From Thalassobaculum sp965228445 (GTDB taxonomy: Bacteria > Pseudomonadota > Alphaproteobacteria > Thalassobaculales > Thalassobaculaceae), in contig OZ245813.1 in assembly GCA_965228445.1 (NCBI GenBank), positions 2,046,001 through 2,110,000 on the forward strand: DNA of 64,000 nt, given 5' to 3'. Both the position numbers and the translations under genes were made by a program. The notes beneath the pieces are model-generated. The model did no database searches and had not been told where the DNA came from. It worked only from the letters and a program-made list of their open reading frames with translations. This document shows, one piece after another, positions 43,189 to 51,673 of this stretch; position 1 is the first letter of the stretch, and every line of letters starts with the position of its first letter.

Positions 43189-44170
43189 GGCCATTGGCCT
43201 TTCCGGTATCGACGCGCAGGCGCGGGTCCACAACGTAGTAGAGCATGTCGACGATCAGGTTGATCACGACGAAGAAGAAGGCGATCAGCATCAGGTAGGC
43301 CGCCATGATCGGGATATCGACGGTGGTCACCGCCTGCAGGAACATCTGCCCCATGCCCGGCCACTGGAACACGGTCTCGGTGATGATCGCGAAGGCGATG
43401 ATCGAGCCGAGCTGCAGACCGGTGATGGTGATCACCGGCACCAGCGTGTTCTTCAGCGCATGGCCGAAATGGACGGCGCGGTTGGTCAGCCCCCGCGCCC
43501 GGGCGAACTTGATGTAGTCGGTGCGCAGCACTTCGAGCATCTCGGAGCGCACCAGACGCATGATCAGGGTGAGCTGGAACAGGCCGAGCGTGATCGACGG
43601 CATGATCAGCGACTTCCAGCCGTCGATGGTCAGGAACCCGGTCTTCCACAGCCCGATATCGACCAGCCCCCCGCGCCCGAAGGAGGGCAGCAGGTTGAGC
43701 TGCACCGAGAAGAAGAAGATCAGCAGAATACCAATGAGGAAGGTCGGCAGGCTGATGCCCACCAGGGACACCGACAGCAGGACCTTGGAGATGAACCCGT
43801 CGCGGTTCAGGCCGGCATAGACGCCCATCGGCACGCCGACGAGGAGCGAGAAAACCGCCGAGACCAGCGCCAGTTCCAGGGTCGCCGGCATGCGCTCGAC
43901 CAGCATCTCGGCCACCGGGCGCTTGTGCTGATAGGAGACGCCGAACTCGCCGGTCGCGGCCTTGGAGATGTAGCGGCCGAACTGCACCATGAAGGGGTCG
44001 TTCAGACCGAGGCGCTCACGCAGGGCTTCACGCTCGGCGATGCTGGTCTCGATACCGACCATCTGGTTGACCGGATCGCCGACGAACCGGAACATCGAAA
44101 ACGACACCAGCGCCACGAAGAACATGACGAAGAGCGATTGTATCAACCGTCTTAGAATGAAAGCGACCAT
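43181..44170 (-). CDS. dipeptide-type ABC transporter permease, DppB-like (329 aa)
   Basis: An inner-membrane permease. The N-terminal helix is FILRRLIQSLFVMFFVALVSF, and the periplasmic loop is unusual in carrying QHKRPVAEMLVERMP instead of the longer nickel-type loop. The EAA loop TDYIKFARARGLTNRAVHFGHALKN (about residues 215-239) contacts the ATPase. It begins 91 bp after the solute-binding-protein gene and overlaps the next permease gene. Confidence 0.92.
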   Translation of the reverse strand: MVAFILRRLIQSLFVMFFVALVSFSMFRFVGDPVNQMVGIETSIAEREALRERLGLNDPFMVQFGRYISKAATGEFGVSYQHKRPVAEMLVERMPATLELALVSAVFSLLVGVPMGVYAGLNRDGFISKVLLSVSLVGISLPTFLIGILLIFFFSVQLNLLPSFGRGGLVDIGLWKTGFLTIDGWKSLIMPSITLGLFQLTLIMRLVRSEMLEVLRTDYIKFARARGLTNRAVHFGHALKNTLVPVITITGLQLGSIIAFAIITETVFQWPGMGQMFLQAVTTVDIPIMAAYLMLIAFFFVVINLIVDMLYYVVDPRLRVDTGKANGHG

Positions 44171-44211
44171 CGGGCGCGCAACCTGAGAAACCGAAAAAGG
44201 TCAAAATCGAT

Positions 44212-44243
44212 GGTCCTGGCCCACCCTCAGGCGGACCAGGACC
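44212..44243 (-). terminator. attenuating hairpin between the binding-protein and permease genes
   Basis: GGTCCTGG and CCAGGACC (44212-44219 and 44236-44243) pair around a 16-nt loop, followed on the minus strand by ATCGATTTTGACC. It is weaker than a true terminator and could lower permease expression relative to the abundant binding protein. Confidence 0.4.
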
Positions 44244-44261
44244 GGTTTAGTATCCGACGCG

Positions 44262-45854
44262 TCAGTCCACTTTGACGTAGTTAAGCATGAACTGGTTGTC
44301 GGCGCGCTGCACAAGCGAAATGTTGCTCCGCTTGCCCCAGGCCAGGGCCTGCTGGTGCAGCGGGATGTAGCCCCGCTCGTCATGCAGGATCTGGTAGGCC
44401 TCGCGGATGTAGCCGTTCCGCTTGTCCTGGTCGGTCTCGGACAGGACCAGGTCGGTCAGCTCGTCGAACCGGGCGTTGGAGTAGCCGCCGTTGTTGAACT
44501 TGCCGCGGCCGCTCTTCAGATCCGGGGTGCCAATGATGTTGAACATCACGTTCCAGCTGTCGAACGAGCTCGGGGTCCAGCCCAGCAGGTAGAAGCTGGT
44601 GTCGCGCTTCGGCGCCAGAATCTTGGCGAAGTACTGCGCCTTCGGCTGGGCCAGAAGGTTCACCTTCACGTCGATGCGGGCGAGCATCGCCACGACCGCC
44701 TGACAGATCGCCTCGTCGTTGACGTAGCGGTTGTTCGGGCAGTCCAGGGTGATCTCGAAGCCGTCCGGATAGCCGGCCTCGGTCAGCAGCTGCTTGGCCA
44801 GCTTGGTGTCCGGCTCCAGGCGGGTGAACTCGTCCGAATGGGCGAACAGCAGCGGCGAGATCATCAGGGCCGACGGGGTCGACAGGCCGCGCATCACCTT
44901 CTTCTGGATCAGCTCGACATTGATCGCGCGGTAGAACGCCTCACGGACGCGGACGTCCTTGAACGGGTTCTTGCCCTTGACGCTGGAGTGCAGCAGCTCG
45001 TCGCGCTCCTGGTCCATGCCCAGGAAGATCGTGCGCAGCTCGGGGCCGCCCAGGACTTCCGTGTTCGGGTCGTTCTCCAGGCGGTTCATGTCCTGAACCG
45101 GCACCGGGTACATCATGTCGATCTCACCCGACAGCAGCGCCGCCACGCGGGTGGAGTCGGAGCCGATCGGGGTGAAGATCACCTCGGTCAGGTTGTGCTG
45201 CGAGTTCGCCTTGTCCCACCAGCCATCGTACGGGACCAGGACGGTCTTCACGTCGGTCTCGCGCGACTGGATCATGAACGGCCCGGTGCCGTTGGCGTTC
45301 CGGGTGGCGTGGTTCTCCTTGCCGGCGGTCACGTCGGTCGGATCCTCGGCACCGTTCGCCTCGGACCATTCCTTGTCCATGATGTACCAGGTGCCCCACT
45401 CGTTCACGAGGGTCGGCATCGGCACTTCGGTGACGAAGTCGACGGTGTAGTCGTCGACCTTGACCACATCGACCACGCCCGCCAGGCGACCCTTGAGGTC
45501 GGAGCCGTCCTTGCGCACGCGCTCGGCGGAGAACAGCACGTCGTCAGCGGTGAAGTCGTTGCCGTTCTGGAACTTCACGCCCTGACGCAGCTTGAAGCGC
45601 CAGCGGGTCGGCTCGACGATCTCCCAGCTCTCGGCCAGCGCCGGCTCGATCTGCAGGTCCTGGTCCATCCGGATCAGGCCCTCGTAGATGTTGCCCTGCA
45701 GGCTGAGGGTGAAGGTCTCGCTCAGCGAGTACGGGTCGAGCGACTGAGCATCGCCCTGGAAGGCCCACTTGAAGGTCTTGGCATCGGCCGAGGAGGCGCC
45801 GAAAGCCCCAAGCACTGCGGCTGCCGTGGCGGCAGCCAGCAAAGATTTACGCAT
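44262..45854 (-). CDS. ABC transporter solute-binding protein, family 5 (530 aa)
   Basis: The periplasmic receptor of the dipeptide-type importer. A Sec signal peptide (RKSLLAAATAAAVLGAFGASSADA, cleavage near residue 25) precedes the mature KTFKWAFQGDAQSLDPYSLSE. WRFKLRQGVKFQNGNDFTADDVLFS (about residues 97-121) is the SBP_bac_5 signature. The domain II block DVRVREAFYRAINVELIQKK also fits. The ATG at 45854 has GGGAG nine bases upstream. The four transport genes follow in the same direction, making a complete five-gene system. The ligand (peptide, opine or other) cannot be predicted from sequence. Confidence 0.93.
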   Translation of the reverse strand: MRKSLLAAATAAAVLGAFGASSADAKTFKWAFQGDAQSLDPYSLSETFTLSLQGNIYEGLIRMDQDLQIEPALAESWEIVEPTRWRFKLRQGVKFQNGNDFTADDVLFSAERVRKDGSDLKGRLAGVVDVVKVDDYTVDFVTEVPMPTLVNEWGTWYIMDKEWSEANGAEDPTDVTAGKENHATRNANGTGPFMIQSRETDVKTVLVPYDGWWDKANSQHNLTEVIFTPIGSDSTRVAALLSGEIDMMYPVPVQDMNRLENDPNTEVLGGPELRTIFLGMDQERDELLHSSVKGKNPFKDVRVREAFYRAINVELIQKKVMRGLSTPSALMISPLLFAHSDEFTRLEPDTKLAKQLLTEAGYPDGFEITLDCPNNRYVNDEAICQAVVAMLARIDVKVNLLAQPKAQYFAKILAPKRDTSFYLLGWTPSSFDSWNVMFNIIGTPDLKSGRGKFNNGGYSNARFDELTDLVLSETDQDKRNGYIREAYQILHDERGYIPLHQQALAWGKRSNISLVQRADNQFMLNYVKVD

Positions 45855-46065
45855 TACAAATAGCTCCCACGTGTGTGCCAATGGACGACGGTCCAACACG
45901 TAGCCGATCCGAAAAGGCAGAATCGAAACGGGTGAGGCCGGCGTTCGCATCGTTGGCGCCGGGCCCCCGGCCCGGCACGTCGGGGGGACTTAACCGGGCG
46001 ATGCCAAGCGCGTCAATGCGCGCGTACAGCACTTTTGGTTCGGATTGCACATTTCTGACAGCGTT

Positions 46066-47307
46066 TCAGATCAGCCCCACAACCGCCCCGGTCGAGAGGG
46101 TGGAAAGCGTCCCCGCAACAAGCGACTTGGGCGCCAGCCCGGCAATCTCCCCGCGCCGATCGGGCAGGATCGCTGCCAGTCCCCCGATCATTATGCCCAG
46201 GCTGCCGAAATTGGCGAAGCCGCAGAGCGCGTACAGCATGATCAGCTCGGAGCGTTCGCTGAGCGTGCCCTCGGGAAGCCGGGAGAGCTCCAGATAGGCC
46301 AGCAGTTCGTTCAGGGCCGTCTTGATCCCCATCAGGCGCCCGGCCTCGCCGGCTTCCGCCCAGGGGATGCCGATCAGCCAGACCAGCGGACTGAACAGCC
46401 AGCCGAAGATCATCCCCAGCGACACCGGCTCGCCCCCGATCCCGGGCAGCAGGCCGAGGATCATGTCGACCAGACTGACCAGGGCGACCATGACCAGAAG
46501 CATGGCCAGGATCGACAGGAACAGCCTGAGCCCCTGCTCCGTGCCCTGGGTGATCGCGTCCATCAGGTTCGCCGCGGGCGAGACGATCTCCAACTCGCCC
46601 GGCGTCGGCGGGCCGTGGCGCGGCACCATGATGGCGGCGATGGCGATGGCCGCCGGCACGCTGATGATCGACGCGGTGATCAGATGGCCGATCCCGTTCT
46701 CGATCACCGGGGCGACGAAACCGCCGTACAGGGCCAGCACGGTCCCGGCGATCGTGGCCATCCCGGTGGCCATAACCATGAACAGCTCGCCCCGGTCCAG
46801 CCGGTTCAGGTAGTCGCGGGCGAGCACCGGGGCCTCGACCATGCCGAAGAACACGTTGGCGGCGCAGGCCAGGCCGACCGGCCCGCCGACGCCGAAGGCC
46901 CGTTCCAGCGCCAGGGCGAAGCCACGCACGATCCAGGGCAGAATCCGCAGATGGATCAGCGCCGAGGTCAGCGCGCTGACCACGATCACCAGCGGCAACG
47001 CCTGGAACGCCAGCACGAAGGCGGCACCGGGATAGCTCTCCTGGAACGGCAGCGGGCCGCCGCCGAGATAGCCGAAGACCAGGGAGGTACCCGCTTGGGT
47101 CGCCGACTGCAGCGCCAGAAAGGCATCGTTGAGCGCGCCCACCGCATCGCGCAAAAAGGCGACCTTCAGCATCGCCAGCGCCAGGCCGACCTGCAGGACG
47201 ATGCCGACCAGCGGCACCCGCCAGCCGACCGCCCGACGCTGCTCGCTCAGCGCCCAGGCGATCGCGAAGATCGCCAGGAGCCCGATCCCGGAATGAAGCT
47301 GCGCCAT
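46066..47307 (-). CDS. NupC-type concentrative nucleoside transporter (413 aa)
   Basis: A proton- or sodium-coupled nucleoside symporter of the CNT family, located in the inner membrane. The family core is intact. GVGGPVGLACAANVFFGMVEAP (about residues 140-161) and the FMVMATGMATIAGTVLALYGG block (about 176-196) contain nucleoside-binding residues. GIKTALNELLAYLEL and LCGFANFGSLGIMIGGLAAILPDRR (about 362-386) follow. Length is normal. A separate transcription unit upstream of VOC. Together with ribokinase at 39 kb it may serve nucleoside salvage, although the genes are not adjacent. Confidence 0.93.
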   Translation of the reverse strand: MAQLHSGIGLLAIFAIAWALSEQRRAVGWRVPLVGIVLQVGLALAMLKVAFLRDAVGALNDAFLALQSATQAGTSLVFGYLGGGPLPFQESYPGAAFVLAFQALPLVIVVSALTSALIHLRILPWIVRGFALALERAFGVGGPVGLACAANVFFGMVEAPVLARDYLNRLDRGELFMVMATGMATIAGTVLALYGGFVAPVIENGIGHLITASIISVPAAIAIAAIMVPRHGPPTPGELEIVSPAANLMDAITQGTEQGLRLFLSILAMLLVMVALVSLVDMILGLLPGIGGEPVSLGMIFGWLFSPLVWLIGIPWAEAGEAGRLMGIKTALNELLAYLELSRLPEGTLSERSELIMLYALCGFANFGSLGIMIGGLAAILPDRRGEIAGLAPKSLVAGTLSTLSTGAVVGLI

Positions 47308-47437
47308 CTCACCCCCGCGTTCAGCGCATCGCCGGCTCCGGCCCAGCGGGGCCGACGGAACCGTTCAGGATTTCTACGTTGCCAGCCGGGGGCCGTCGAC
47401 TCCAGGGTTGGTCGGTCATCACTCAGGGAGACGCCGG

Positions 47438-48232
47438 ATGTCCACGCCCCGCGATATCGACCACATCGTGGTCATGACCCGCGACCTCGCCGCCGCCCAG
47501 GCCGCCTGGAGCGCCTGCGGCTTCACCTGCACGCCGCGCGCGGTGCATCCCTTCGGCACCGCGAACTCGCTGATCCAGCTGCAGGGCAATTTCGTCGAGC
47601 TGCTGGAGATCGACGACGCCAGCCGGATCGAGGAGGCCGAAGGCGACCGCTTCTCCTTCGCCGGCCACAACCGGGACTTCCTGGCCCGGCATGGCGAGGG
47701 GATGTCGATGCTGGTCCTGGCCAGCGACGACCGCGACGGCGACCTCGCCGACTGGCGCGCCAAGGGCCTGCGGGTCTACGAGCCGTTCGATTTCGAGCGC
47801 CAAGCCAGGCAGCCGGACGGCTCCAGCCAGCGGGTCGCCTTCTCGCTCGCCTTCGCCTCGGAGCCGTCGCTGCCGGGACTGGGCTTCTTCACCTGCCAGC
47901 AGCACACGCCGGAGGTCTTCTGGAAGCCGGCCTATCAGGTTCATGCCAACGGCGCCCAGCGCATCGCCGCCGTCCAGGTGACCGCGCCGGAGCCGGAAGC
48001 GGCCGACGCCTTTCTGCGCGGCTTCTCCGGCGGGCGGCGCACGACCCATATCGCCCTGGACCGCGACGCGCTCACCCTGGAAGAGGGCGCGCCGGCCTTC
48101 CCGGAGATCACGGTTCGCGTGGCCGATCTCGACGCCGCGGCGGCCCACCTGCCCGCCGCCCGGCGCGAGGCCGACACGCTGGTGGTCCCGGCGGCGCATC
48201 TCACCGGCGTGCAGGTGCGGTTCATGCGGTAA
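47438..48232 (+). CDS. VOC family glyoxalase-like protein (264 aa)
   Basis: A protein of the Glyoxalase_3-like branch of the vicinal-oxygen-chelate superfamily. The first module begins IDHIVVMTRDLAAAQAAWSACGF (about residues 7-29) with the metal His. FGTANSLIQLQGNFVELLEI supplies a possible Glu ligand. The second half is more diverged (ITVRVADLDAAAAHLPAARR). It is soluble and metal-dependent, with an unknown substrate. The ATG at 47438 follows CAGGGAGACGCCGG. It ends before an intergenic palindrome. Confidence 0.8.
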   Translation: MSTPRDIDHIVVMTRDLAAAQAAWSACGFTCTPRAVHPFGTANSLIQLQGNFVELLEIDDASRIEEAEGDRFSFAGHNRDFLARHGEGMSMLVLASDDRDGDLADWRAKGLRVYEPFDFERQARQPDGSSQRVAFSLAFASEPSLPGLGFFTCQQHTPEVFWKPAYQVHANGAQRIAAVQVTAPEPEAADAFLRGFSGGRRTTHIALDRDALTLEEGAPAFPEITVRVADLDAAAAHLPAARREADTLVVPAAHLTGVQVRFMR

Positions 48233-48255
48233 GACCAGCCTCTCTCAACTCGCAC

Positions 48256-48376
48256 CCGTCATCCCGGCGGACCCCCGGGCCCGACCCGGGGTCCGGCCGG
48301 GACCCTGGCGAAGAAGCTGGGTGTGCTCGGTCCCGGCCTTGCCCCGGATCAAGTCCGGGACAAGCCGGGATGACGG
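48256..48376. repeat. intergenic palindromic element (CCGTCATCCCGGC family)
   Basis: CCGTCATCCCGGC (48256-48268) is the exact reverse complement of GCCGGGATGACGG (48364-48376). Between them lie GACCCCCGGGC-type, CCCGACCCGGGG and CCGGATCAAGTCCGG palindromes and a TCCCGGCCTTGCCCCGG block akin to the arms at 3946-4058. It follows the VOC gene and faces the small gene on the minus strand. Confidence 0.75.
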
Positions 48377-48438
48377 TAATGAGGATAAGGACGGGGCATA
48401 GTCAGGAAAATTACCCTGCCCACAGGGTCAATCGAGCA

Positions 48439-48642
48439 CTACTTGAGACTAGATACAGCGTTCCGGCGTTGCTGTGCACGAAGCCGAACCACTTCGTTTT
48501 CCAATTGTTTGATCCGGAAATCCCGCACTGCGCCTTCTTGTCTTGACTCAATCCTCACAGCGCTAACGCCGATAAGGCGCAAAATAATTGCCACACCATG
48601 AAGAACGAGCAGAGCATCGCTAAGCTGGAGATTATCGACCAT
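48439..48642 (-). CDS. small membrane/coiled-coil protein of unknown function (67 aa)
   Basis: A short gene with a strong ribosome-binding site: AAGGAGG (minus strand, 48654-48648) lies five bases before the ATG. Residues 9-30 (ALLVLHGVAIILRLIGVSAVRI) are one hydrophobic helix. Residues 40-62 (RDFRIKQLENEVVRLRAQQR) are a charged helix with heptad-like spacing, probably a coiled coil. It is unrelated to families I know. The surrounding 400 bp are much less GC-rich than the rest of the window, which suggests recent gain or relaxed selection. Confidence 0.6.
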   Translation of the reverse strand: MVDNLQLSDALLVLHGVAIILRLIGVSAVRIESRQEGAVRDFRIKQLENEVVRLRAQQRRNAVSSLK

Positions 48643-48890
48643 GTTGGCCTCCTTCTGAATGAGGCTGAGTACAGCCTCGGGGGCGGTGGCGCCGTCGCGG
48701 CGCTACGAATGCTCAATCTCAATTGAGCAGAATCAGAATATCACAATATAGGGGCCTTACCATATGACGTAACAACTGGATATAGGGCCAGATCACAATT
48801 TCCGTGGTCTCAGACGCAATACGCCAATCCCCCATCTCGACACCCCGCGACGCTCCGTGGTCTAAGGTGTGCCCAAACAAGAGGCAGCCA
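48643..48890. other. AT-richer intergenic region with a short inverted repeat
   Basis: No further gene is convincing. GCTCAAT-CTCA-ATTGAGC (48711-48728) is a perfect 7-bp inverted repeat about 70 bp upstream of the small gene and may be a regulatory site. The TATATTGTGATATT stretch on the minus strand could hold its promoter. The right part precedes the MFS gene. Confidence 0.4.
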
Positions 48891-50162
48891 ATGACCCACA
48901 CCGCGTCCCCCGCCCACCCGACCGTCGCCCGCCTGCTGCTGGTCGTGTTCATGCCCTTCGCCGGCGGGTATTTCCTGTCCTACCTGTTCCGCTCGACCAA
49001 CGCGGTGATCGCGCCGCAGCTTATCGCCGAGATCGGGCTGGACGCGGGCGATCTCGGGCTGCTGACCAGCACCTATTTCCTCGCCTTCGCCGGATTCCAG
49101 CTGCCGCTGGGCCTGCTGCTCGACCGCTACGGGCCGCGCCGGGTGCAGTCGGTGCTGCTGCTCTCCGCGGCCCTCGGCGCCACCCTGTTCGCGCTGGGCG
49201 ACTCCCTGGTGGCGCTGGCCGTGGCCCGCGGCTTCATCGGTCTCGGCGTGGCCGGCGGCCTGATGGCCTCGTTCAAGGCGATCACCCTGTGGTTCCCCAA
49301 GCAGCGCTGGCCGCTGATCAACGGCTGCTTCATGGCGATCGGCGGCCTGGGCGCGGTCGCCGCGACGCGGCCGCTGGAGATGGCGCTGCACGTCACCGAC
49401 TGGCGCGGCGTGTTTCTCGGCCTGGCCGCGGTCACCGTGCTGGTGGCGCTGACCATCCGCCTGGCGGTGCCGGAGCGCGAGATCCACGGCGCCGGCGATA
49501 CGCTGGGCGAGCAGCTCGCCGGCCTGAAGCGGGTCTTCGCCGACCGGCTGTTCTGGCGCGTCGCTCCGCTGACCGTCACCACCATGGCCGCCAACCTGGC
49601 GATCCAGGGCCTGTGGGCGGGCCCGTGGCTGCGCGATGTCGGCGGCATGGACATCGAGGGCGCGGCCGATACCCTGCTCTGGCTCGCCGCCGCCATGACG
49701 GTCGGCTTCGTGCTGACCGGCATGATCGCCGACTGGAGCACCCGGCGCGGCATCCCGCTGTCACGGGTGATCCTGATCCTGACAACCCTGTTCATGGCGA
49801 GCCAGGCGCTGATCGTCTTCGAGCTCGCCCCGGCCAGCATCCTGCCCTGGGTCGCCTTCGGCCTGCTGGCCAACGGTGCCGCCCTGGTCTATCCGCTGCT
49901 GAACGGCCACTTCCCGCTCGCCCTGTCGGGCCGCGCCTCCACGGGCTTGAACACGCTCGCCTTCTTCGGAGCCTTCGCCGGTCAGTACCTGATGGGTGCG
50001 GCGATCGACCTGTGGGAGCCGCTGGCCTCCGGCGGATACCGCCCCGAAGCCTATCAGGCGGTGTTCGGCGGCATCCTCGCGTTCCAGGTCCTCAGCCTTC
50101 TGTGGTACGCCTTGGCCGGAACCGGCAAGCCGGGCGACCAGCAAGGGGACGCGGGCGTTTGA
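48891..50162 (+). CDS. MFS transporter (423 aa)
   Basis: A 12-helix major facilitator of the NarK/oxalate-antiporter-like MFS_1 group. The N-terminal GGYFLSYLFRSTNAVIAPQL (about residues 25-44) and the motif A loop LGLLLDRYGPRRVQSVLLL (about 80-98) are diagnostic. A second A-like loop (GMIADWSTRRGIPLSRVIL) lies between helices 8 and 9. The substrate is unknown. I chose the ATG at 48891 (MTHTASPAHPTVARLLLVVF), not 48804, which adds a charged tail without similarity. The next small gene overlaps or closely follows. Confidence 0.87.
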   Translation: MTHTASPAHPTVARLLLVVFMPFAGGYFLSYLFRSTNAVIAPQLIAEIGLDAGDLGLLTSTYFLAFAGFQLPLGLLLDRYGPRRVQSVLLLSAALGATLFALGDSLVALAVARGFIGLGVAGGLMASFKAITLWFPKQRWPLINGCFMAIGGLGAVAATRPLEMALHVTDWRGVFLGLAAVTVLVALTIRLAVPEREIHGAGDTLGEQLAGLKRVFADRLFWRVAPLTVTTMAANLAIQGLWAGPWLRDVGGMDIEGAADTLLWLAAAMTVGFVLTGMIADWSTRRGIPLSRVILILTTLFMASQALIVFELAPASILPWVAFGLLANGAALVYPLLNGHFPLALSGRASTGLNTLAFFGAFAGQYLMGAAIDLWEPLASGGYRPEAYQAVFGGILAFQVLSLLWYALAGTGKPGDQQGDAGV

Positions 50163-50194
50163 TCAAACGCGACATCAAGACCGAGGCCTTCGCC

Positions 50195-50536
50195 ATGGCC
50201 TCGTTCATTCTCCAGGTGAACACCATGCGCGCGCTGGTGTCCAAGGGCGTGCTGCGCCGGGACGAGGCCGTGGAACTGGTCGACGAGGCGCGCCGTCAGC
50301 TCGACCAGCTCATCGCCGGCAACCGCAGCGACCGGGCGGCGATGCTGGACCGCGAGTTGCTGGACTACGAGGCGATCTTCCGGGACATCGACGAGCATGC
50401 GGCCGAGGATCTGCTGCGCACCCTGCGCGACGCCCTGAACCGCATCCTGGACGAGGACACCGCGGTCGAAACGCTCGCCGAGGAAATTCTGGCCGAGGAG
50501 ATCCTGGCCGAAGAGAAAGACGCGTTCGAAAACTAG
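50195..50536 (+). CDS. small acidic helical protein of unknown function (113 aa)
   Basis: Begins MASFILQVNTMRALVSKGVL and continues with RRDEAVELVDEARRQLDQLI, which predict two helices. The C-terminal part is strongly acidic and ends in an imprecise repeat of LAEEI (ETLAEEILAEEILAEEKDAF). There is no signal peptide and no known domain. An in-frame TTG at 50159, overlapping the MFS stop and preceded by AAGGGGA, would add 12 residues and couple translation to the transporter. GAGG also precedes the ATG at 50195. Co-transcription with the MFS gene is likely. Confidence 0.7.
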   Translation: MASFILQVNTMRALVSKGVLRRDEAVELVDEARRQLDQLIAGNRSDRAAMLDRELLDYEAIFRDIDEHAAEDLLRTLRDALNRILDEDTAVETLAEEILAEEILAEEKDAFEN

Positions 50537-50646
50537 CCGCCTACGAGGGCGTCCGGTCGCGCCGATTTGCTCTAGTTTAATGGGTCAGAGGACGCCTCAC
50601 GGGTCGGACCGAACCGATCTGACCCGATCACGCCCGGGGAAGCGCC

Positions 50647-51567
50647 ATGTCACTGGATGCCACCGTCGCCAGCATTCTCGACAAGATCCGGCCCGAGGTC
50701 GGCCAGGGTCGGGTGGCCGACTACATCCCGGCCCTGGCGCGGATCGATCCGTCGAAGATCGGTATCGCCGTCGCCACGCTGGACGGCGGGCTGCACACCG
50801 CCGGCGACGCCCACGAGCCGTTCTCGATCCAGAGCGTGTCCAAGGTCTTCACCCTGGCCCTGGCCCTGGGCAAGGTCGGCAGCGATCTGTGGCAGCGGGT
50901 CGGCCGCGAGCCGTCGGGCTCAGCCTTCAACTCCATCGTCCAGCTCGAGCGCGAGAACGGCGTGCCGCGCAATCCGTTCATCAACGCCGGCGCCATCGTC
51001 GTCAGCGACACCCTGCTGGCCGGCGGGCGACCGAAGGAGACGATCGCCGAGATCCTGTCCTTCCTGCGCCGCCTGGCCGACGATGACGGCGTGGCGATCG
51101 ACGCCGAGGTCGCGGCCTCGGAGGCGGAGACCGGATTCCGCAACCTGAGCCTGGCCAATTTCATGAAGGCGTTCGGCACCATCGACGGGCCGGTCGCCGA
51201 CACGCTCGACGTCTATTTCCATCAATGCGCCCTGTCCCTGACCTGCGCGCAGCTGGCACGGGCCGGGCTGTTCTTGGCGAACCGCGGCGTCGACCCGATG
51301 ACCGGGCAGCGGATCGTCGCCGACTACCGCGCCCGGCGGATCAACGCGCTGATGATGACCTGCGGCCATTACGACGCCTCGGGCGACTTCGCCTTCCGCG
51401 TCGGTCTGCCGGGAAAGAGCGGCGTCGGCGGCGGCATCCTGGCCATCGCCCCGGGTCGCGCCGCGATCGCGGTCTGGTCGCCGGGGCTCAACGACAGCGG
51501 CAACTCCCACGCCGGCACGATCGCGCTGGAGGAGCTTGCCCGCGAGACCGGCTGGTCGGTGTTCTAG
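50647..51567 (+). CDS. glsA: glutaminase A (306 aa)
   Basis: Hydrolyses L-glutamine to glutamate and ammonia. It has the serine beta-lactamase-like fold with the catalytic S63-x-x-K66 in SIQSVSKVFTLALAL. NSIVQLERENGVPRNPFINAGAIV (about residues 98-121) and the YFHQCALSLTCAQLARAGLFLANRG block follow. The C-terminal VGLPGKSGVGGGILAIAPG supplies the KTG-like motif. Length is typical of the GlsA2/YneH type. The aminotransferase gene follows 106 bp downstream, so the two may act together in amino-nitrogen metabolism, but with separate promoters. Confidence 0.94.
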   Translation: MSLDATVASILDKIRPEVGQGRVADYIPALARIDPSKIGIAVATLDGGLHTAGDAHEPFSIQSVSKVFTLALALGKVGSDLWQRVGREPSGSAFNSIVQLERENGVPRNPFINAGAIVVSDTLLAGGRPKETIAEILSFLRRLADDDGVAIDAEVAASEAETGFRNLSLANFMKAFGTIDGPVADTLDVYFHQCALSLTCAQLARAGLFLANRGVDPMTGQRIVADYRARRINALMMTCGHYDASGDFAFRVGLPGKSGVGGGILAIAPGRAAIAVWSPGLNDSGNSHAGTIALEELARETGWSVF

Positions 51568-51673
51568 CGCCGCAACGGACCGGGATTCGCCCCCTTTCGC
51601 CGCCCGATTAGCGTGGTATGCTGCGGCCAAGTCATTTCCGACGATATATCAGCTCCCTGTTTTGGAGGACGCC

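Noticed and set aside
48598..48726. 42-codon plus-strand frame opposite the small gene's 5' end
   Set aside because: It has no Shine-Dalgarno sequence and overlaps the perfect AAGGAGG of the minus-strand gene, which is the better candidate.
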